From the NCBI GenBank assembly GCA_037576215.1, contig JBANDB010000018.1:1736001-1800000 (forward strand): a stretch of DNA of 64,000 bases, written 5' to 3'. The stretch is from Armillaria gallica (Eukaryota > Basidiomycota > Agaricomycetes > Agaricales > Physalacriaceae). Under the pieces are notes generated by a model. That model searched no databases. It worked only from the letters and a program-made list of their open reading frames with translations, and was not told the origin of the DNA. The translations under genes and the position numbers were made by a program. The stretch's first letter is position 1. Each line of letters starts with the position of its first letter. Positions 22,763 through 34,951 of the stretch are shown in pieces.

Positions 22763-23072
22763 CCAATTTTTAGACACATAGGGTCTGTGCTGAAAGTAAT
22801 GCAATAGCAAGCTAAGAAATTTTTGCAAAACTCAAGTTGTGAGCAAAGTTGTAGCAGGTGCCTGTCTTATCGGGGAATGTGACGACTTACACATAGCGGC
22901 TGGTAGCCTTTGTTCAGCGGATCTGCCATTGCATGTGGTGGATCCTAGTTGGGGACCGGTCCGCTTGTAACCGCATGATTACACATCATACGCGGTCATC
23001 GGATCTGAAAGAGGAAACCCTGTTGGGGATTGGTAAGGAAGAAGATTGTGGCAGGCTCGGTCTTCAAGGCAG
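22763..23072. other. Unassigned element B sequence
   Basis: Short stretch between antisense gene 2 and LTR1 copy 2; no reading frame or motif recognised. Confidence 0.4.
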
Positions 23073-24709
23073 TGAAGAGACTCTGTGCGCGCAAGCTAGA
23101 AATGCAACAGCGTCGAAGACACTGATCACACCCACACCCAACACTACACACACAAACCCTCAAGTTCATGGGGGATTCTGATGCGATAGAAGCAGATAGA
23201 AACAAGGCAAGGCAACTCTCAGAATATAGGATACAAACGTATAGCAATAGCGTGCGTCTAGTATCTGGATTTCTCTAAGTCCAAAGGCTTTTAATAACAA
23301 GAGGAGCGACAGTTTGTCGCTGGGCCTCAAGGCAAAGGTGTAGTACAGTACACACAACGTCGAGAGACGTCCACAAAACCCTCACTAAGTCTAGAGCGAC
23401 ACACGAAATGACCTCAAATGACTTAAAACACCCAACACACCACTCAAAGCTTCGCGCTCCAAGCAGAAACACTTCACAAAACCTTCCACTAAAGCCACAG
23501 GGTTCAAACCTATGCACTCAAGCTTCCAAACCGATCGTAGATCCACAGGGTTCTAACCTATGCGATCCAGAGACACAGAAAACCTTATAAAACACTGTCT
23601 GCAAGCCACAGGGTTTGAACCTATGCCACTTGGGAAATATATACCCTCAAGCGAGCACTAATCAAGCCAAAGGGTTTGAACCTCTGCCACCTGTAGTGCC
23701 TCGCGTCACAAGAAACCCTCAAAGCACAAGAGCGCGTCCTCAATGACACTATACTCTTCTCCTCAGGTTAGAGCGCAAGTCACCCAACCAATCAACAGTC
23801 ACACAAGCGCCGCGTTAGCTTTCTATGCCTCGCACGCGACTCAATTCACTCGGTATGATATCAATTCTAGGTTTATTCTCTTGCTCGAAGTTACAAACTG
23901 ATCCAGAAGCTACGGCGTCAAGCTGAAGGCTTGCGCACGACTACAACGGGGGTCTGAAACTTGTACACTACAATTACACTGCGCTATTTATCTATTCTAC
24001 GTCCTACAAATTCGTACCACCAAATATAGTATCATTTAAGTTGCCAAGCTCCCTCGCCTGCATCCCACGCATGTCACCATTAGCACGCCATCGCTTGGCG
24101 CTGACTCAGGAGCCTGGCTCGGGGCCAGATCCTGTCTCTGAGCGTTGCGACGTCGGTTAACAATGCTAACACACGTGTACTGACGTCGGTTGCTATCTCC
24201 TCGGAGTTGCGGCCTAGCGCGCGACTCTATTTTGCTTTAATATATTCTCTTAAGGAAGTCTTGTAGTAGTGAAGGCAACGAGTCTCTTGTCTAGACCTCG
24301 CACACTTCGGCCGAGGTCAGAAACTTCGGATTTACTCGAGTTCTGACATCATACAGCCTAGAGCTCTAGGTTCCGGGTCTGCCGTGCCTTGCGCGTCATA
24401 GATCAATGTTGCGCAAAGTTGTAATTCTCTCATAAGCGTGTTCTGTGCTATTCTTAGCACGCGCGTGCTGTGCCCTGGCAGAGCACTTAGTGTCAAACAT
24501 TGGGACTTCATACCTAGTACAGCCTTTCTAGTACTATCCTCAGGTTAAGCCATGCGCTCCACCCAGCTTTACTCTGGTAATTTCATTACTGGCATTATAA
24601 ACACTGCGCTCTGTTGTTTTTCTCATTGCCTTAGTATCTGAGCACCGTTGCCTGTACTTATTATTGTAAATCGCAAAATTACACGTGTGAACGCGCATAG
24701 AGCGTGTCA
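23073..24709 (+). repeat. LTR1 copy 2 (solo LTR)
   Basis: 1637 bp from TGAAGAGACTCTGTGC to GTGTCA. Flanked by GCAG (23069-23072) and GCGG (24710-24713), a 4-bp duplication with one transition. It has only four T-arm-like repeats (about 23500-23690), the fewest of the complete copies. Confidence 0.88.
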
Positions 24710-24870
24710 GCGGGCCCGAGATGCATGGGAATATGTTGTGTGAGTGAAACCAACTGAGTGAAGTATGACTGGCCGGGGAAACCAGAACACTCAGGGCTGG
24801 GGTGTGTCAGCATTCCAGAAGATCAAGAAGCAATGCGTATTTCAACTCGTGGCATGGAAAATCAGCATGG

Positions 24871-26501
24871 TGATGTGCTTGGTAACGGGCAGCGTGCAAA
24901 TGAAACTAGTGTCTAGATCGTCAATCTAGATACTAAATCACACACAATCACCAATATTAAGTTCGAGGGTGAGTACAATAGAAGCACTCGTGGTGTACGT
25001 AGATTTCGATAATCAATTGGGTTTTTGCTTTAAAACAACTTCGATTCAAGTTTAGAAGTGTTTACACGAGATACACTAATTGCGATAGCGAGGTATATGA
25101 ACGTGGGGGGTTTGTAAGGTATAATTTGAGTGGCTTAGACTCGAAACAACTTTGTCTAGAAGAGCTGGTAAGGCTTTAACTAGGGAAGCTTTAACAATCG
25201 AACAATCAAAGACCTAGAGGTCTACAAAGAGCATAATTGCTCTGGAGTACATGGACTCAATTACAACACAAGCACACACACTTGCAACAAAGAACTGAAG
25301 TTCTACAAAGAGTACACAGACTCTACAAAGAACACACAGGTCCTGGCTTCAAGTACGAGACTTGCAAAGAGTACACTGACTCATTAACTGTTCAAACTTA
25401 AAGCGTTCTAGGACTTATTTCACTTCAACTAGGCAATGTCTTTGGTCTGTGGTCGACTTAGCACGTCTAGATCACTTTAGTCAGTGAGAGAGCATGAGGC
25501 CTTTGTATGCGGAGCAGTTCAATTAACTAGCAAGGCACAAACATAGGGATGACTCTTCTTCCTACTTAGTTCTTCTAGATTACTTATAGCCGCCCTTTTG
25601 GGGTTGACTTGGTAAACTTGATTCACTTCAGTCCAGGATATGCAATTAAAACCAGTGATTGATTAGGTAGCTATAAGGCTACTAGCACAAACATGGGGGA
25701 ATACTTTCCTGCTGTTATGCATCTAGTTGCTGCTAATTTATACAATTTCTAGCCTAGGTATAGGAGCTTGTATCTAAAAGTAATTATGGTACAAGCTCTG
25801 GGTATCAATACAAACGATGAGTCATTAATTTATAAGTATTGCGCCATTCCGAGGTTTCTATTCAGTTGGGTGGAATGACTAGTAGTCATTCGATTGCCAA
25901 GGAGTGCCCTAATGGTCCATAGGAACTCCTTGCTTCTCCTTCATGCCTTGCTGCATGGATACCTATTCAATACTACAAATTGCGCAGTATTTTGAGGATG
26001 TAACCACTGATCATGATCGATCGTCGGACCAAGATTGTATTTGCTTTGACCACTGCGTGATCTTTAGCTATCTCGGCGCCAAGTGTCAGTTATTCAGTTA
26101 TTCCAAGTTTATTCGTGTTCTAGACTAAGTTCATTTCACGTTGTGAACCATTGCGGACTTAGCGATTCTTTTCTAGGTTCATTCAGGTCGTCGAGATGAT
26201 GAGTAATCTAGTCCTTCTGTGTTCTGCTTTAGGTTTGTAACCCATCTCGATGTGTCCCTTGGTTCCGACTGTAACTAGTCTTGTTTTGGGCAGAGAATAG
26301 CATTCAGTGTTGAAGGCTTATAGAGTTGACTTGTCTAGATGTCGCTTCTAAGTCCGTTCTGATACTGTATTGCTCACTATCTTATGTAGTATACTAGCTA
26401 TCAGTGTAAATCCTTCACTATAGCTCTCTGTACCGCTTGTAGACTGCGCTATTTGATAGAAATTTACAAAATTTATGGGTAGCCTGATACCAAGCGTATC
26501 A
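24871..26501 (+). repeat. Solo LTR of a third family in element B
   Basis: 1631 bp with inverted ends TGATGTGCTTGGTAAC and (reverse) TGATACGCTTGGTATC, TG...CA termini. Flanks ATGG (24867-24870) and ACGG (26502-26505) fit a 4-bp duplication with one CpG-type change. Internally there are short repeats around CAAAGAGTACA near 25210-25385. No coding sequence recognised; the only open frames are short. Confidence 0.7.
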
Positions 26502-26661
26502 ACGGTGGAATGTTGCAAGAAGCGAAGAGTCGATTCTGCTCAGCAGGGAAGTAGCGGATGATGACATAGGCATGTTCCAAGAACATTTCGAGGAAAATTT
26601 AACATGGAAGTATAGGAATTTTTCAAGTGACACCTGTGAAGGGATAGTGCGGGCGTGCCTG

Positions 26662-26668
26662 TATAAAA
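26662..26668 (+). promoter_or_regulatory. TATA box of element B antisense gene 1
   Basis: TATAAAA 67 bp upstream of the ATG at 26729, on the strand of the antisense gene. Spacing fits a short 5' leader. Confidence 0.5.
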
Positions 26669-26728
26669 TTTCAGTGGCATAGGCTGCCCATCTGCACCTC
26701 TCAGCTTTCGAACTCACCCTCTTCTCAC

Positions 26729-28787
26729 ATGTCTGCCCTGCCAAACTTCACTAACTTCACATTTCGGTGTGGGCAGGGCATGCCGTCTGACTGGACTGAA
26801 GCCCATGCCCGCTCTTTGTACAATTCTATTCTTGCTGACCCTATTCAGCGCACCAAAAATGTGTGGACCCCCACTCATATCCGGTGGATGATGAAGTCCA
26901 TCTGGTTCTGCGTAAGTCCCACCTGCTTAGCATGTGCTCCACATCTGACATTCCTGTAGGATAAAACAGCTCAGATCTCCAAGGTCACAGGTGTGGATGC
27001 CTCCATTCTGCGAAGGCAGTGGGCCGCCATCTTCAGGCAGATCTGCCCTTTCGTTCAGCAGTTCTGCCACGCCAGCATTTGAGAGAATGCAGTCCACAGT
27101 CCCAGCTTCCGCCGGGACTTATCAAATCTTGTGGGCAAATGTAAGTCTATTTTCCTGAACTTAGTGAAAACAGAGCTGAAATGTCTTCATCCAGTTTGGT
27201 TAGCCACCAGTGACCCCATGTCTTCGGATGGGGATACTGGTCCAAGTGATGTGGAAGGAGATGACGACGAGGATGCTGGCTATGGGGCGGCTCAGCCATC
27301 TGCCACCGCCATGGATGTGGACCCGGCTGCACCAGAAAGCGAGCCCAGCTGGAATGAGACTGGCAAGGAGTGGTGGCTTGTGTCTGAGATGCGAGCGGAT
27401 TTGGCAGCCATGCAGGCAGCTGCCACCTTAGTGGGTTTGGTTGCATACAGGGCTAGTTCTGACGACAGTTCTGGGGAGGAGGAGGAAGAAGTCGAGGGTG
27501 GGGTAAGGCCAAAGGAAAAGAGTGCAGCAGACAGAAAGACAGAAGAGAAAGATCGCAACACTGACGATGAAGGGGAGGTGGAAGAAGATGTCAATGAGCT
27601 TGATGGCAGAGGGGTATCCGACGCTGCTCCCGCTCCCAAAACAAAAGGTAACATTTTTCAATCTTTTCAATTCATACTGACAGCAGGTCGCATGCATAGG
27701 CTACACATGCACTGGCTGGTCGGCAGACCTCAACCAGCGTCTGCGACAGGGTAAGACCCAACCAGCCATGCACACCTATATGGTGGAAATGGAGGAGGAG
27801 GGTCTCCTCGAGGTACGTGTTTTTGTTCTCTTTCCATGCTTCAACTGACTAACCTTCATTAAAACAGCCAGCGGACGAGAAGTGCAGCTGGTGCCATGGC
27901 GGGTGTCGCTGCCTCTTGCCTGTAGACTCTGACAATGGGCACCTCACTTGCGCTGAATGCCTTATCAGCAGTCATGGGTGCCCAAACCATGTTGCTCATG
28001 GCACTCCTGCCCAGCGGAAGCTGCCCCGCTCTAACAAGAGAAAAGCCAAAGTGGGTCCAGCACCTGCTAAGTGACTGCAGGCCTTCGTTCTCCTGCCCCA
28101 CTTGCATCACAGTAGTCTCGCGTCCGCTGGCCCTTCTGGTCAGCCTGAGGCGAATCCTTCATCCACGCCTTCAGCGGCGGATCTGCTCGCAGAGTACAGC
28201 GCGTTCAGCTTGTGCCCGGTGCAAGAGAGACCACCTCCTGGTCATAGTAAGCCCATGTCTTTCATCCAGTACCTATGCTGAATACCTCACTCAGATCCTG
28301 TCACTGATTTTGCCTTCAACCTGGCGGACTGCTGCAGTGGTGGGATTACCCACCCCAGGGAGGTAGCCTGGGACCGGATTCTTGCCCTCACTCATCAGCT
28401 GGTGGTGGCTCACCACATGCTCGAGTATGAGCTGAGGAGATCTGGTCCCTTCTCCCCTGAGGAAGTGGAGTATTTGCTGCAGACACAATATCCTGACAGC
28501 ATGCTGCCACCTGACGAGGAGCAGCCTGAGGGGAGTGGGCAGGGAAACAGAGACGCCTGAGAGTGCCCCTCAGGCAGCTGGACTTCTTGGGTGGGCAGAT
28601 TGATGATCTTGCCATGTTGGATTCACAGCGGGCGCTCCTGGCCATCCTCCTTCAGCGGCGTGGAGGGAATCCTAGCTGGGCAGATGATCTTGGTGGGCAT
28701 AGCACTCTCGGGACTTTGAGAATATTTGATACAGATAATGGTGTGGCATTGAAGGAAGAAGAGGTTGATTTTTTGATAGATAGGTAG
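26729..28787 (+). pseudogene. Element B antisense gene 1: six exons, Cys-rich finger (unrecognised family)
   Basis: Lies between pol end (29299) and 3' LTR of B, antisense to gag-pol. Exons 26729-26911, 26960-27140, 27195-27647, 27700-27812, 27868-28246 and 28295 onward; introns 48, 54, 52, 55 and 48 bp, all GT-AG, all keeping frame. In-frame TGA at 27080-27082 and 28072-28074; TGA at 28558-28560 is probably preceded by a frameshift, because an open frame with clear coding character (LDFLGGQIDDLAMLDSQ) continues to 28787. N-terminal region has MPSDWTEAHARSLYNSIL and ILRRQWAAIFRQI; then an acidic linker (EEEEEVEGG); then a finger C-x2-C-x-G-G-C-x-C-x13-C-A-E-C-x5-G-C-x2-H followed by a basic stretch KLPRSNKRKAKV; then helical C-terminal segments. 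Probably nuclear and nucleic-acid-binding by composition; no family recognised. Confidence 0.78.
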
Positions 28788-29298
28788 TACCTCCATAAAA
28801 TAGAGGAGCCTTGAATATTTGTACATACAAAATGAAGAGTTGTGTGTTTGCTTGATGTTGCCTTTGTAAGACCTAGAGTTAGCTGAGGGGTTAGAATTTG
28901 AGTGATGATGAAGTAGAGAGAGGATCAGAATAAGAAAATCACATAGTGAATGCTCCCCCCCAGCAAAATTTTCTGACTCCCGGCAGAAACATAGAACAGT
29001 GAAGAAATGATATTGCCTCAGTAAGTCATCACAGGCTGTATGCATTGAATACATGTCACAATTTGTAGAGAGTTCAAAGAAAAAAAGTAAAGTAAAGAAA
29101 ACAGCTCAGCGAGCGGATTTTCATCCACCCACTCACAGGCATGTAGGTATCATGAATGCATGTTGAAAGTAACTGATAAAAATTGAAAGACAATTGGAAG
29201 TGTAGGTAAAATAGTGTCCGTTGGGTAACAAGGAAATGTACTTAGCCATCTTCTACACCTTCATCATAAGAGTCAGTCGTCTTCTCCAAGGCTTCGAC
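28788..29298. other. Convergent 3' ends of element B antisense gene 1 and pol
   Basis: About 510 bp with no gene. It separates the antisense gene (plus) from the pol stop (minus), so the two transcripts converge here. Confidence 0.5.
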
Positions 29299-32200
29299 TT
29301 ACGCAAGTGGCTGGTCTATGAAATCTGCTAAATCTGGTACAGGAATCGAGTCTCGAGGGTAGTAAGGAATGCAGCGGAAAGCGGCTATCGGATCTGCCAG
29401 CATCGTGCCATCTAGGTCGCATAGGATGAGTGCACCACCTCTGTTCCTTGAGATGTACACCAGCGGGCCTAGGTATCTTGGCTTGAATTTGTGGCTGAGC
29501 TCGTATTCCACCCTTGTATTCCGTACAAGGACTAATGCGCCAGGCTGGAAATTCCAGTCAATAATCCTGTTTGCATGTTCCTTTTCCCATTGTTGAATGG
29601 TCTTGACTCTTGAGTCGTATACTTTTGCGCAGATCCGCTCCAGGTCGGCAGGTCACTTTTGCAATGTAACCACTTGTCTTGCTATGAGATCTGATGTGGG
29701 GATTGCTGTCATTGGTGGTTCAACCAGGTAAGAAGCTTCTGCTATATCCAATGGTAGGATTGGTTCTACACCTGTTGCAACCTTGTAAGGGCTTTTCCCG
29801 ATTGTTCGCAGTGGAGTGACCCTTTCTGCCCAGATAACAGTGTGCGCTACTTGACTCCATTTGTTTTCTACCCCTCCGCAGGCTTTGAACAGAGATTCTC
29901 TAAACCTTCAATAACCCCTTGTGCTTGTGAGTTATAGGTGGATATGGTGATATGATGGATGTCATATTGAGCAGCCAGTATTTCCAGAGTGGCTAGGAAA
30001 GTGGGTCCATTATCCATTATGATTTCTCAGAGGCTACCCCATCGGCAGATGATATGCTTGAATATGAAGCGCGCGATTCCCTCTGCGTTCTCATGCCTCA
30101 GCATTTTGAACTCTGGGTATGCGCTCATGGAGCAGCGGGCATGTACAATGTACTTGAATCCGTTGGATTTTGGAGGATGGAAAGTGTTGATATAGACCTT
30201 GGAAAATAACGGAGTGGGATATGCAACAACAGGTGGAATATGCCACTTGTCTGTCTGGCGGATTTGACACATATGGCATGTCTTCACAAACCATTTGACA
30301 TCATCAAGCAGCTGAGGCCACCAGTACCTTTTCAGGAGGTGGGTTCTGACTGAGTAGACACTTTTGTGTCTGAGCTTGTCATGTGTGATCTGCAGCAGCC
30401 TGTATCGTCTGTCCGCTGGCACAACCAGCTTATGTTCTCCCCCACTGTTGCGTTTCCAGAGGTTGTTATCTAAGAGAAAGAAACCTGAAGCATAGTTAAT
30501 AAAAGTTCTTTTCTGGTCTTCAGTCATTGAGGTGGGAACATGGAAATCCAAAAGGTAGTCTCGCACTAGCAGCACCCTCGCATCGTTAGATTTAGCTTTA
30601 GCACTCTGGGGAATCTCCACATCCGCATCTGTTGGGATGGGATCCGCTGCTTGTGGGTGGATCTGGTGGTTTGCCAAGATCCGCATTGGAGAGAGAATTT
30701 TGCATCTGGATGCTCACTCTTCTACGAGTGGGTTGATGATGTGCACAAAACCATACATCTTGTCGACCCAGTCAGGATCGTCTCCTTGAGCGGGTTTGTC
30801 GCCTGGCTGTGGACACCTTCTTGACAATCTGTCTACACCATGTTTGACTCCTGGAATGTGCACCAGTTTGAAATCAAACAGAAGAATCCCTGCTACCCAT
30901 CAGTTGATTACTGCACTTGGGTTCATGTCAGGATTATTGATCATTCCCTTAATGGCGGTAGCGCCTACATCCACCACAAAGTTCTTGACTCCAATGATCC
31001 AGATAGCAGCCTCCTTTAATGCCCTATATAGGCCATAGAGTTCAAGCTTTGGCTGGCTATACTTTGATTCAACAGAGTTGAGTGGAATAGAACCAAAGCA
31101 GGAAGGGTATCTTTGTTTTGGATTAGCAGGATCCTCTAGAAAAATGGTGTACCCGACAGCTTGCATGCTTGTGTTGACCGCTAGGATGATGGGCGCATCC
31201 GACTTATAGTTGATTGGGCGGAGAGCGGGTGAGTTGATGATTTCTTACTTCAGTGCTTCTTGAGCGGCTTCTTGATCCGGTCCCCAGAAAAACTCAACAC
31301 CTTTGCGCATGAGAATTACTAGAGGCCTCACCAGCAGGCTGTAGTTGTGGATATATATCTGTAGGATTCCAGCAGTTCCTAAGAATGAGCAGACATCTGT
31401 AAGGTCTAGACATGGTCCCCAATTCTTGATCTTGTCAACTTTTCCATCTTTGGGTATTCTGCCTTTGTATGTGCACTTGTGTCCAACAATAATTGCTTCT
31501 GGCACACAGAGGTATGCCTTCTTCCCTGACCAAGTACAACCAGCGTACTTCATCTGCTGCACTACCCAATTGAGATTCTGGAAATGTTCCTATACAAAGT
31601 GGCGGATTCCTGAATTTTCGGGTATTGTTTCATATCCACCGTCCGCTGTCTCGTAGTGGGTGATGGGTCCCTTCATGCCCATGTCATCGACGAACAGAAT
31701 AGTTACATCTGGTATTTCGTCTTGGAGCGTGTAGGTTATGTCGCCTTGTAGGACTTGCATTGAGTTAGTCCATCCCATCAGTAGCATGCTGAGGCGGAAG
31801 GTGCCTAGAGGTGTTTGGAAGGTTGTGAGGTCTCTACTCTTTACTGAGAGTAACCTCTGGTCAAAGGCTACAAAGAGGTTGAATACGCCGTAACAAGTGC
31901 ACTTGCCAAAGGTCTCCGCTAGCTGTTCTATGAGCGGAGGCACCCCTGAGTTGCGGATGGTAACAGCATTGAGCAGCTGTAAGTCATGTACGATCCGAAG
32001 CGAATGTCCATCTTTCTTGAAGACTGTGAACCATTTGGAACAATAAGAAGAACTAGAAGGCTCATATATTCCAGAAGCTATCTTGTCTTTGACAATTTCT
32101 ATAACTTCATGGTATAGGCCTGGAGGAATAGGAATATTTTTGTGTACCCAAGGAATATGCTCTATGACAGGAATGGTGGCCAGGGGAAAGAAATCTTCTC

Positions 32201-33691
32201 TGAATTTCCCCTTCTGTGATTCATCCCAAGCAAATCTGCTCTCTTGCACCATCATGAAGTGATGCATGAGCTTCTGCTCTTCTGGCCATAGGAAATCCCC
32301 AAGGGGATTTTCTTCTATAATGTCATGGTTTTCTTGAGTATAGCGTCCAGTCGGATGGAAATCTGGTGGATGAGTTGAAAGAATAGGTATATCCGCTAGC
32401 AGGTCGCCAGTAATCTCTCAGATAATCCAGAACTCTTTAGGTAGTGTTGTGGGTACAGGCTTGACACGCTGGTTGACCTTTTTATACTTCTTTTTCTTGG
32501 GCTTGGGGCATGTGACCTCAAAGATGCCAGTCGGTTGGAAGTAAGCTGGTCCACTGTGTACACTGTCCACGTCGAACAGTTCCATGAATAAAAGTTCGTG
32601 AGGCTGGTCGACATACTGTAGGATTGAGAAAGATGGAATTGAAGTAGGAATTGATGAATCATTAGGTCCACTTGCGGGTTGAGAGAGATCCATAGGGGCA
32701 GACGTGAAAGAAGAGAGAGTGAATAGAGGAGTGTCATATTGTTTGTTGGCTATTTCCCGATCATTTCTAATGTAAGGCTGGGATAGATCCAGGCCATCTG
32801 TATGCTTGACCTGGTTTTCTGTTATAGTGTTGACAGAAATGGCATATCCAGGTATAGATGTTACATCTATATGAGTGGTTGAGCCATCCGCAGCGGGTAT
32901 GAGTGAGTGTGTCCATAAAGAGAAATCTGATGGTAGTTTTTCGACTGATATTGAGAGTCCCAATTCACCTTGAGCGGAAAATAGGTCCTCACTTAAGGAA
33001 AATTTGTGTGTGGGTCATAGGGCAGACGTGGCTCATGAATATGTGGGTCTGAGCTGGTGTGTCTGTGTGGCCAAGAGAAGAGCGGCTTGCCTCTTTCATG
33101 AGTAGGAATTACTGTTTCCATCCCAGTGTTAGGATCACGAATGGTGAGGATTTGTTCTCCATTAGCTTGGTTGTCTATCTTGGTTTCGCAGAGCATAGAG
33201 AATGGTTGTCCTAGTAAGACATTGTACATGGCATGTTCTACCACATGTACTTGAAGAAGCACTTCTAACCCTTTGAAGTTGAAAGGTATGTTTCTGCAAA
33301 GGCCAAGGGACCATCCAGTCTCTCCATTCGCGCTTGTGAGCGCTATCTTGACAGATGGATCCAGAGGCATTCTGCACTGGCACCATACAGCAGCGGACAT
33401 CGCTACAACTTGTGAACCTTCATCCAGTATTGATTCTACTTTGTGTAGACCATCAATAACTGGTGTTAAAGCCCTTAAGCCTCCTGCTTCATCTGCTACC
33501 ACTATATGTGTGTGGCATCTGGTTTGGAGATGCATGATGAGCAGCTGGTCGTGTCTGACAGTGGCTGCTCCTGATTTTCTGCCTTCTACAGGTACCTTTT
33601 GGTTGGTCAAAGCTTCTTTAAGCTTGTTGCGGATTCCTGGGCTCTCTCCACATAATTCCTTGATGGAGACTTCGACCTTGGAATCTAGCAC
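29299..33691 (-). pseudogene. Element B pol: protease, RT, RNase H, integrase
   Basis: Reads down the minus strand. Protease (about 33600-33000) has DEGSQVVAM at the active site and VLLGQPFSML. A Pro/Ser-rich linker follows, ending KKKYKKVNQ; after PKEFWII a TGA stands where relatives have Arg. RT (about 32270-31590) includes GIYEPSSSSYCSKWF and an intact FVDD box. The thumb and connection follow (31562-31245). RNase H (about 31180-30700) has Asn for the first Asp (AVNTSMQAVG) and VVDVGATAIKG for the second region. Integrase (about 30690-29880) keeps CHMCQ, but the first core Asp is Asn (YINTFH); IMDNGPTF and the Glu (GVIEG) remain. The C-terminus has FKPRYLGPLVYISRN and CIPYYPRD, stop at 29301-29299. 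Multiple frameshifts. Confidence 0.88.
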
Positions 33692-33781
33692 ACAGTTGTA
33701 GAGATCTTCTGTGGTCCCAGACTTTATGATAGGAGCGGTATGCTTGTACTGTCACTGATAATCCTTCTTCACGTCAGTGGA

Positions 33782-34951
33782 TCATGCCCCTGCTTTAGCG
33801 GATGCGTCTGGTGCTGGAGCGGGTTCCTTGACAGGTGATTCAGTCGAGGCGGGCACCATGGTGGATGGCTGGTTGGCCCCAGCAGATGGTATTACTACCT
33901 CCACTTTCTTGAAAGGTTTCCCTGGCCTCTTGCCTGGCGGTCTACCATCCTTCTTGGCTTTGACCTGTTCTTGGAGGATCTGCTCAAGGACCTTGATGGT
34001 TGGGTCCTCTTCTTCCTCTTCTTTGTCTGGCTGTTCTTCCAAACACGCCATCAGCTGGGCGGCTTGCACCCCGGCGTGCTTCTCATACAAGCTTGTGAGC
34101 TGCGATGGTGTAATCGTGGCGAAAGTGCTGGTATTGCCTGTCTTGGGGCCAAAGCCCTGCGGGTACACAACACCCACTGGTATACCATACCCGTGCTCAG
34201 TAGCTATCATATTGATCGAAGCAGACGCACCTCTATGCTCTTCATGCCACTTCTCTACTCACAGTCTGAGGTATCCAGATCCCTTGGGTAGCTCAGACCC
34301 ATCTGGCATTACCAGCTTCCACTTGATATGGTCAAACTTGATGAGACCTTTGTCCATATCTGCTTTCTTAGCTATGCATTCCTTGTATCCGATCTCACAA
34401 CCATCATATCTGCAGCTCTTGTTGGCTCCGCTCTTGTCAACCAGCTTCTGAATCACAGCCAGGAGCCACTCTTCCATTGAAGATTCCGTTTTCACAGTGG
34501 CTTCTGCTGGTTGGACAATTGTCTGCTGCTGAACAGCTGGTGGAGCCACTGCTCATGGCTGAGGAGAGTACAAAGGGAACCCATAAGGGTTGTAGTATGC
34601 GAGAGGCGGACCCGCTGCAGTCGCCTTGGATAGTTGGTCTATCATGTTTGATATGCTTCCTCCTGGCATCATCATCTGTTGTTGCCCATATGGTGGAAGT
34701 GGAGCTACTCCTGGCGGCTGAGCATATTGCAGAGCGAGTGCTGGTGCTTGCTGCTCAACACCTGCGTATGGCGAGAATGCTGGTGCAGGGTTCATGTATG
34801 GAGACCTATAGCTTTCCAGCACGTACTTGGCCGCCTTCCTAACTTCTTCCGCAGGGATGGGTTCCGCTGGGTTCTGGTTTGGGAAGAGAACAGCTAGCCA
34901 TTGGTCTATCATCATTCATAGCATGGGATGAATGGAGATGTACATTCACAT
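33782..34951 (-). pseudogene. Element B gag, 3' part
   Basis: Gag downstream of the LTR1 insertion. Frames 34915-34553, 34549-34259 and 34210-33782 follow one another with single stops. Features: WLAVLFPNQNPAEPIPAEEV, a Pro/Gln/Tyr-rich linker, and CRYDGCEIGYKEC where relatives have a CCHC knuckle (the His and spacing are not canonical), then KWKLVMPDGSELPKGSGYLR. It ends with a Lys-rich segment GRPPGKRPGKPFKK. Confidence 0.75.
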
